Below are positions 57,770 through 64,000 of a stretch of 64,000 nucleotides of DNA, in pieces. This DNA is from Armigeres subalbatus (taxonomy: Eukaryota; Arthropoda; Insecta; Diptera; Culicidae). Location of the stretch: the NCBI RefSeq assembly GCF_024139115.2, contig NC_085139.1, positions 75,001,203 to 75,065,202 of the forward strand. Direction: 5' to 3'. Every line of letters starts with the position of its first letter. Position 1 is the first letter of the stretch. The notes beneath the pieces are model-generated. The model was not told the DNA's origin. It did no database searches and worked only from the letters and a program-made list of their open reading frames with translations. The translations under genes and the position numbers were made by a program.

Positions 57770-60298
57770 CATTTATTTAGTTAACATCTAAACAGATAAC
57801 ACTGAATCAACAATTTGACGCCGCATATCTCCATCATCGGATACGCCCCACGCTCGCCAAATTGTTTTGCACCTGGTCTGCCCATCTCGCTCGCTGCGCT
57901 CCACACCGTCTCGTACCTGCCGGATCGGAAGCGAACACCATTTTTGCAGGGTTGTTGTCCGGCATTCTTGCAACATGTCCTGTCCATCGTACCCTTCCGG
58001 CTTTAGCTACCTTCAGGATACTGGGTTCAGGATACTATAGAGTTGGGCGAGCTCATGGTTCATTCTTTGCCGCCACACACCGTCTTCTTGCACACCGCCA
58101 AAGATGGTCCTAAGCACCCGTCTCTCGAATACTCCGAGTGCTTGCAAGTCCTCCTCGAGCATTGTCCATGTTTCATGTCCGTAGAGGACAACCGGTCTTA
58201 TAAGCGTCTTGTACATGACACATTTGGTGCGGGGGCGAATCTTTTTCAACCGCAGTTTCTTCTGGAGCCCGTAGTAGGCCCGACTTCCACAGATGATGCG
58301 CCTTCGTATTTCACGACTAACGTTGTTGTCAGCCGTTAGCAAGGATCCGAGGTAGACGAATTCCTCGACCACCTCGAAGGTATCCCCGTCTATCGTAACA
58401 CTGCTTCCCAGGCGGGCCCTGTCGCGCTCGGTTCCGCCCACAAGCATGTACTTTGTCTTTGACGCATTCACCACCAGTCCAACTTTTGTTGCTTCACGTT
58501 TCAGGCGGGTGTACAGTTCTGCCACCTTTGCAAATGTTCGGCCGACAATGTCCATGTCATCCGCGAAGCAAATAAATTGACTGGATCTGTTGAAAATCGT
58601 ACCCCGGCTGTTACAGCCGGCTCTCCGCATGACACCTTCTAGCGCAATGTTGATCAACAGGCACGAAAGTCCATCACCTTGTCTTAGTCCCCGGCGCGAT
58701 TCGAACGTACTGGAGTGTTCGCCCGAAATCTTCACACAGTTTTGCACACCATCCACCGTTGCTTTGATCAGTCTGGTAAGCTTCCCAGGGAAGCTGTTCT
58801 CGTCCATAATTTTCCATAGCTCTACGCGGTCTATACTGTCGTATGCCGCCTTGAAATCAACGAACAGATGGTGCGTTGGGACCTGGTATTCACGGCATTT
58901 TTGAAGGCTTTGCCGTACAGTAAAGATCTGGTCCGTTGTCGAGCGGCCGTCAACGAAGCCGCCTTGATAACTTCCCACGAACTCGTCACTAATGGTGACA
59001 GACGACGGAAGATGATCTGGGATATCACTTTGTAGGCGGCATTAAGGATGGTGATCGCTCGAAACTTCTCACACTCCAGTTTGTCGCCTTTCTTGTAGAT
59101 GGGGCATATAACCCCTTCCTTCCACTCCTCCGGTAGCTGTTCGGTTTCCCAGATTCTGACTATCAGTTTGTGCAGGCAAGTGGCCAGCTTTTCCGGGCCC
59201 ATGTTGATGAGCTCTGCTCCGATACCATCCTTACCAGCTGCTTTATTGGTCTTTAGCTGTTGAACGGCATCATCAACTTCCCTCAAGGTGGGGGCTGGTT
59301 GGCTTCTATCGTCCGCTGAACTGACGTAGTCATCTCCTCCGCTGCCTTGACTTTCACTGCCTGTACTCTCAGCGCCATTCAGATGTTCCTCGTAGTGCTG
59401 CTTCCACCTTTCGATCACCACACGTTCGTCCGTCAAGATGCTCCCATCCTTATCCCGGCACATTTCGGCTCGCGGCACGAAGCCTTTCCGGGATGCGTTG
59501 AGCTTCTGATAGAACTTGCGTGTATCTTGAGAACGGCACAGCTGTTCCATCTCCTCGCACTCCGCTTCTTCCAGGCGGCGTTTCTTCTCCTGAAAAAGGC
59601 GGGTCTGCTGTCTCCGCTTCCGTCTATAACGTTCCACGTTCTGCCGGGTACCTTGCTGCAGCGCGACCGCCCGCGCTGCGTCCTTCTCCTCCAGAATCTG
59701 TCTGCACTCTTCGTCGAACCAATCGTTCCGTCGACTTCGACCCATATACCCGACGTTGTTCTCCGCTGCGTCGTTAATGGCTGCTTTAACTGTACTCCAG
59801 CAGTCCTCAAGAGGGGCCCCATCGAGCTCATCCTCTTCCGGCAACGCTGCCTCGAGATGCTGCGCGTATGCAGTGGCGACATCAGGTTGCTTCAGTCGCT
59901 CTAGGTCGTACCGCGGCGGTCGTCGGTACCGAACATTGTTGATGACGGATAGTTTTGGGCGCAGTTTAACCATCACCAGATAGTGGTCAGAGTCGATGTT
60001 AGCGCCACGATATGTCCTGACGTCGATAATGTCGGAGAGGTGCCGTTCATCAATCAGAACGTGGTCGATTTCTGATTCTGTCTGCAGTGGTGATCTCCAG
60101 GTGTACCGATACGGGAGGCTGTGTTGGAAGTAGGTGCTGCGAATGGCCATATTCTTGGAGGCGGCGAAATCAATTAGTCGTAGGCCGTTTTCGTTCGTCA
60201 GCCGGTGAGCGCTGAACTTTCCAATAGTCGGTCTAAACTCCTCCTCTTGGCCAACCTGAGCGTTCAAATCTCCTATGATGATTTTGACGTCATGGCTT
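57770..60298 (-). mobile_element. RTE-clade LINE copy 2, 5'-truncated
   Basis: It is closely related to copy 1 (19950-23330) and in the opposite orientation. It begins, in element sense, at AAGCCATGACGTC (about 60298), which corresponds to about 20763 of copy 1, so the 5' UTR and the N-terminal endonuclease are missing. 5' truncation is usual for incomplete reverse transcription. The 3' end reads TGTTAACTAAATAAATGAAAAATG. The 5' truncation point abuts the poly(A) of the I-like LINE. Confidence 0.9.
57781..60297 (-). pseudogene. RTE ORF copy 2 (C-terminal endonuclease plus RT), broken
   Basis: The frame is open from about 60297 to 58990 and includes GDLNAQVG, DSDHYLVM and the intact QLPEEWKEGVICPIYKKGD, where copy 1 has a stop. 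A one-base deletion near 58988 (GTGACGAG against GTGAACGAG) shifts the frame inside RRLSPLV. It resumes at 58978 with DFKAAYDSIDR, LRQGDGLSC and FADD. Near 58025 a short rearrangement duplicates CCCAGTATCCTG and truncates the frame after RMNHELAQLY. The last part also lacks about 20 bp relative to copy 1 near 57820, bounded by GCGGC/GCGTC microhomology. Confidence 0.9.
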
Positions 60299-60891
60299 TT
60301 TTTTCCAAGTTCGTTTATTTGGTAGGCTGAGGCGTGTATAACACTTTACGGAGCCATGGTTCTTTGTGATATATACACAGATAGAAAAAGTTGTTGAAAT
60401 GTACACGAAAGTAATGCACATAAAGGGAATGCCAAAAAGAGTGTAAATTTAAACGATATTTTCGCCTGAATGTATGCTTTTTCTGTTGCATTATGCCACT
60501 TTTCATATGACTTATGCTATAGCAATTGACATAATGCTATAGAAATTGCATACATTAAGGGGGGACTTGTTGGAAAAGAACCATGTACGCCCAGATTAGT
60601 GTAATTTTCCGCGTCTTTTTTTTTACGCGCTTATTAGTTTTCATATTTTTTTTCTGTGTACAATCAATATCATTTTATTGTACAGTTAGTAAGAGAGGGA
60701 TAGAAGCCAGCGTACTCGTGGTGACTCGAGGTTAGTTTACAATGTTTAGGATGGACGGGGCTTAGGATTTGGGATCAGGAGATTTCAGCTTTTCATCCGT
60801 GCATTTGGCGTCAGGGACGATGTGGCGTGTCGTCGTGCTCGAGGAATGGTTCGACTGAGAGCATCTTCCGGATGGCCAGAGCTACGGAGCT
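60298..60891 (-). mobile_element. 3' UTR and poly(A) end of the I-like LINE
   Basis: On the minus strand the sequence ends CCAAATAAACGAACTTGG followed by 8 A, so an AATAAA signal and short A-run mark the 3' end at about 60298-60304. Inside it, CATGGTTCTTT near 60353 and AAAGAACCATG near 60575-60585 form a 10-11-bp inverted pair around about 220 bp, possibly a MITE in the UTR. Confidence 0.65.
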
Positions 60892-63800
60892 CTACTGAAC
60901 AGAAATGCAGAGACTTAAAAAAAAACTTTGAAGAAAGAGAAAAAAAAATAACAAAATATTAGATTTTGATGTCAGAAGAACAAAGAAAACCATAAATGGC
61001 CTGCATATAGACAACATCACGATCTCCCAAAACTCCTCGAACTTCCCTGAAGGGTTGTTTACTTCGGGCCACAAGGGTATCCAATAATTGCTGGAGGCGT
61101 CATTTTCCGAGCAGAACCAAACTACGTGATCGATGTCATCATAACCGGCACCGCACCTACATAAGTTGCTATCGACAAGGTTTATTCTGTACAAATGTGC
61201 GTTTAGTGAATAGTGATTGGACATAAGTCTCGACATCACGCGAATGAAGCCTCGACTTAAGTCCTCACCTCTGAACCACGCTCGCCCAGAAACTTTTGGA
61301 ACTATGGAAAATAGCCACCGTCCAAGTTCGTTGTGTGTCCAATTTCTTTGCCAACTTTGAAGAGTACTCTGACGGACTAATGGGCAACACACGTTGCTCG
61401 CGAATTGTCTATCATAAACCTCACCCTCCTGTGCGCCCACCTTTGCCAGCGAGTCTGCCTTCTCATTGGCGTAGATTGAGCAGTGAGAAGGGACCCAAAC
61501 AAAGGTAATCTTGAATGATCTTTCGACCAAAACACGCATCTGCTCTCTTATGTTTGTAAGAAAGTAAGATGCGTGCTTAACAGGTTTCATCGACCGGAGT
61601 GCCTCGATAGAACTAAGACTATCCGAGAAGATGAAATAATGGTCTACGGGCTGATTTGAAATTGTCCCCAAAGCGAAGTTAATTGCTGCCAGCCCAGCAA
61701 CATAAACCGAACACGGTTCCTGAAGTTTTCGGAAGGTGGTTGAAGTTACATTGAAAACACCGAAGCCAGTGGATCCGTTAATGCGAGAGCCATCAGTGAA
61801 ATATCTGTTGTTGCAATCGACATGTTCATATTTTTCAGAAAAAATGGAGGGAATAGAAAGATTTCGAAGATGATCCGGTATTCCTTGAATAGCATGTTTC
61901 ATGGACAGATCGTATTCAATTGAGAAACTGTCATTGGTGAAGTCAACTCGAGGGGGAGTATAACATGGAAGGCAAAGATCTGACGATATGTAATTGAGAT
62001 AAACTCTTAAGAATCTTGACCGATGAACCAGTTCAAGCATATTATCGAAGTTGTGTAAGACAAGTGTGTTACTTGTTCCACATTTGATGAGTATTCTAAG
62101 TGAGAGCTCCCAGTAACGGTGCTTTAAAGGAGTGACTCCAGCAAGCACCTCCAGGCTCATGTTATGCGTTGAATGCATGCAGCCAAGGGCAATACGCAAA
62201 CAACGATATTGAATTCGTTCCAATTTGATCAGATGGCAATCAGCTGCTGAGAGGAAGCAGAAAGAGCCGTACTCTAAAACAGAGAGAATAGTCGTTCTAT
62301 AGAGTTTGATGAGGTCTTCCGGGTGAGCACCCCACCATGTTCCGGAGATGAAACGTAGAAAATGGACCCTTTTCCGGCATTTCTCTATCAAATACTCAAA
62401 ATGGAGTTTCCAGGTACATTTGGAATCAAACACGACCCCAAGGTATTTAGAAGATAAAGATTGGTTGATGTTATCATTCAACAGCTTTAGTTTCAGTTGA
62501 GCAGAGTACCGCTTCCTAGTAAACACAACCAACTGAGTTTTTTGCGGTGAAAACTCGATCCCTAAATGTCTGGCCCAAACAGTCAGATTATCCAGGGTAC
62601 TTTGCAATGGTCCTTGCAAGACATCTGCACATGGACCTCTTAGAGAGACCACGGCATCATCTGCAAGTTGTCTGAGCGTGCATTGTCCTTCCAAACAATT
62701 GTCAATATCTTTAACATAGAAATTATAAAGCAAGGGACTTAAACATGAACCTTGGGGAAGGCCCATGTAACTAGTTCTGGAAGTTGTCAGAGTGCCGAGT
62801 TTGAAGTTCATTTGTTTTTCTGACAAGAAATTGTACAAGAAATTATTTAAAATAACGGGTAATCCATTACTGTGCAGATTGTCTGACAGTACTTCTATGG
62901 AAACTGAATCAAAAGCGCCCTTAATATCCAAGAAAACTGAAGCCAATTGCTCCTTGTGCGCAAAGGCCATCTGTATATCTGAAGAGAGCAACGCTAGACA
63001 ATCGTTTGTTCCTTTACCTTTTCGAAATCCAAACTGAGTATTTGAGAGTAATGCATTTTGTTCGACCCAATGGTCGACTCTTGAAAAGATCATTTTCTCC
63101 AATAATTTTCTCATGCATGATAGCATGGCAATCGGTCGGTATGAATTGTGATTAGACGCTGGTTTCCCAGGCTTTTGAATAGCTATTACTTTGACCTGTC
63201 GCCATTCAGGAGGCACAATGTTGTACTCCATGAAACAGTTGTACAGGTCAAGTAATCGTCTTTTTGCGATATCTGGGAGGTTTTTCAGAAGATTGAATTT
63301 GATGTTATCGCATCCCGGAGCAGAGTTATTCGATGAAAGAAGAGACATAGAAAGTTCCAGCATTGAGAATGGTCCACCGAAAGAACCGGGATCATTGACT
63401 GATTCTCGAAATAGCGGTTCTGCTGGTACGGAATCTGGACAGACCTTTTTTGCGAAGTTGAATATCCATCGGTTGAAGTATTCTTCACTCTCATTGGTGG
63501 AAATGCGGTTCCGCATGTTGCGGGCCGTTTTCCAAAGTGTTGTCATTGAGGTTTCTCGTGATAGTCCCTCAACAAAACGTCGCCAGTAGCTACGTTTTTT
63601 TGCCTTGAGAAGATTTTTGAGTTTTCTTTCGAGCCTCAAATACTCTTCAAAAAGCTCGGACCTTCCGTGTTTACGGAAGGCCTTGAAGGCATCAGATTTC
63701 TCAGAATACAACATAGTACATTCATCATCCCATCCAGGAGTGGCTGGTCTTCTGATGACAGATGTACTTGGAACGCGTCGTTTCTGAGCTTCTAGTGCGC

Positions 63801-64000
63801 TTTTTTGAATCAACTGAATAAGGAATCGATATTCATCCAAAGGTGGAAGAGTATCAGTTGAGTCAATACCAATTTTACCGTCGATGAATTTTTGCCAGTC
63901 AATGTTCTTCGTGAGATCGAAAGGAACATTAACTGGCTCAGATTGTTGATAGCCACTCTTAATTATGGTGACTATCGGCATATGGTCACTACCATGGGGA
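60892..64000 (-). CDS. I-like LINE ORF2: end of endonuclease, reverse transcriptase, RNase H (runs off window)
   Basis: The frame is open from the window edge (64000) to the stop at 60892, at least 1036 codons. The first in-window codons read PHGSDHMPIV, the conserved SDH end of an AP endonuclease domain, so the start lies outside. The RT has YRPIAMLSC, FLDIKGAFDSV, MGLPQGSCLSPLLYN and LADD as the catalytic box (62657-62668). After a TWWGAHPEDLI-LYRTTILSVLEYG thumb region, RNase H follows: FTDGSRINGSTGFGVF, IFSDSLSSIEAL, and WVPSHCSIYANEKADSLAK. A C-terminal CRCGAGYDDIDHVVWFC motif is zinc-finger-like. Possession of RNase H places it in the I/LOA group rather than RTE or Jockey; the exact clade needs a tree. 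In RNase H the position expected to be the catalytic Glu (VYVAELAAI in relatives) is Gly here (GGG codon, 61693-61695). The last 30 residues are unusually hydrophobic. Confidence 0.9.
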   Translation of the reverse strand, partial: PHGSDHMPIVTIIKSGYQQSEPVNVPFDLTKNIDWQKFIDGKIGIDSTDTLPPLDEYRFLIQLIQKSALEAQKRRVPSTSVIRRPATPGWDDECTMLYSEKSDAFKAFRKHGRSELFEEYLRLERKLKNLLKAKKRSYWRRFVEGLSRETSMTTLWKTARNMRNRISTNESEEYFNRWIFNFAKKVCPDSVPAEPLFRESVNDPGSFGGPFSMLELSMSLLSSNNSAPGCDNIKFNLLKNLPDIAKRRLLDLYNCFMEYNIVPPEWRQVKVIAIQKPGKPASNHNSYRPIAMLSCMRKLLEKMIFSRVDHWVEQNALLSNTQFGFRKGKGTNDCLALLSSDIQMAFAHKEQLASVFLDIKGAFDSVSIEVLSDNLHSNGLPVILNNFLYNFLSEKQMNFKLGTLTTSRTSYMGLPQGSCLSPLLYNFYVKDIDNCLEGQCTLRQLADDAVVSLRGPCADVLQGPLQSTLDNLTVWARHLGIEFSPQKTQLVVFTRKRYSAQLKLKLLNDNINQSLSSKYLGVVFDSKCTWKLHFEYLIEKCRKRVHFLRFISGTWWGAHPEDLIKLYRTTILSVLEYGSFCFLSAADCHLIKLERIQYRCLRIALGCMHSTHNMSLEVLAGVTPLKHRYWELSLRILIKCGTSNTLVLHNFDNMLELVHRSRFLRVYLNYISSDLCLPCYTPPRVDFTNDSFSIEYDLSMKHAIQGIPDHLRNLSIPSIFSEKYEHVDCNNRYFTDGSRINGSTGFGVFNVTSTTFRKLQEPCSVYVAGLAAINFALGTISNQPVDHYFIFSDSLSSIEALRSMKPVKHASYFLTNIREQMRVLVERSFKITFVWVPSHCSIYANEKADSLAKVGAQEGEVYDRQFASNVCCPLVRQSTLQSWQRNWTHNELGRWLFSIVPKVSGRAWFRGEDLSRGFIRVMSRLMSNHYSLNAHLYRINLVDSNLCRCGAGYDDIDHVVWFCSENDASSNYWIPLWPEVNNPSGKFEEFWEIVMLSICRPFMVFFVLLTSKSNILLFFFLFLQSFFLSLCISVQ

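Overview
This window reads as repeat-dominated nuclear DNA of a mosquito, most likely genus Aedes (A. aegypti-like). The grounds are a tRNA-derived SINE matching my memory of Feilai, RTE-type LINEs resembling the JAM1 group, a Jockey-clade LINE, a BEL/Pao LTR element, and many foldback/MITE elements with clean target-site duplications (TSDs). I found no convincing host protein-coding exon, rRNA, tRNA gene, CRISPR array or bacterial-type operon. The species call is inference; the element calls rest on motifs seen in the translations.

Layout. 1-6 kb: AT-rich sequence with a 1.4 kb element bounded by perfect 15-bp inverted repeats (2831-4234), itself hit by a 68-bp poly(A) retroposon. 6-8.3 kb: a 415-bp-period duplication, a decayed Jockey 3' end (minus) and a fragment of a LINE ORF1 (plus). 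9.6-17.9 kb: a nested stack. A Jockey reverse transcriptase is split by a 7.4 kb element (13-bp terminal inverted repeats, 5-bp TSD), which carries a 1.8 kb hAT-like element, a 0.3 kb hAT-like MITE, a 0.76 kb foldback, and a Feilai SINE that contains a 120-bp MITE. 19.95-23.33 kb: near full-length RTE copy 1 (plus). 24.7-26.1 kb: two foldback elements.

26.4-34.4 kb: an 8 kb tandem array of a roughly 23-bp hairpin-forming unit. 37.5-38.4 kb: a Jockey RT fragment interrupted by a 104-bp MITE. 38.4-42.15 kb: a second tandem array, period 24 bp (two 12-bp half units). The very long open frames across both arrays are period artefacts, not genes. 42.6-44.4 kb: foldback repeats. 45.4-51.7 kb: a BEL/Pao retrotransposon (minus) with a PHD finger in Gag, broken by stops and frameshifts; only its 3' LTR is evident. 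54.8-55.4 kb: AATCC-rich degenerate tandem repeat. 55.4-56.8 kb: a diverged RTE broken by an insertion. 57.77-60.3 kb: RTE copy 2 (minus, 5'-truncated). 60.3-64.0 kb: an I-like LINE (minus) whose long ORF runs off the window edge and is the only intact long coding frame here.

The genes do not form a pathway; what links them is transposition history. Four nested insertions can be dated relative to each other from TSDs or restored reading frames. I did not find a previously undescribed functional system. The observations most worth checking are the 7.4 kb nested element, the arrays whose interiors are noisier than their edges (pointing to consensus error), a near-perfect 55-bp-arm hairpin, a PHD-containing Gag, and a LINE with an intact ORF but a substituted RNase H catalytic position.
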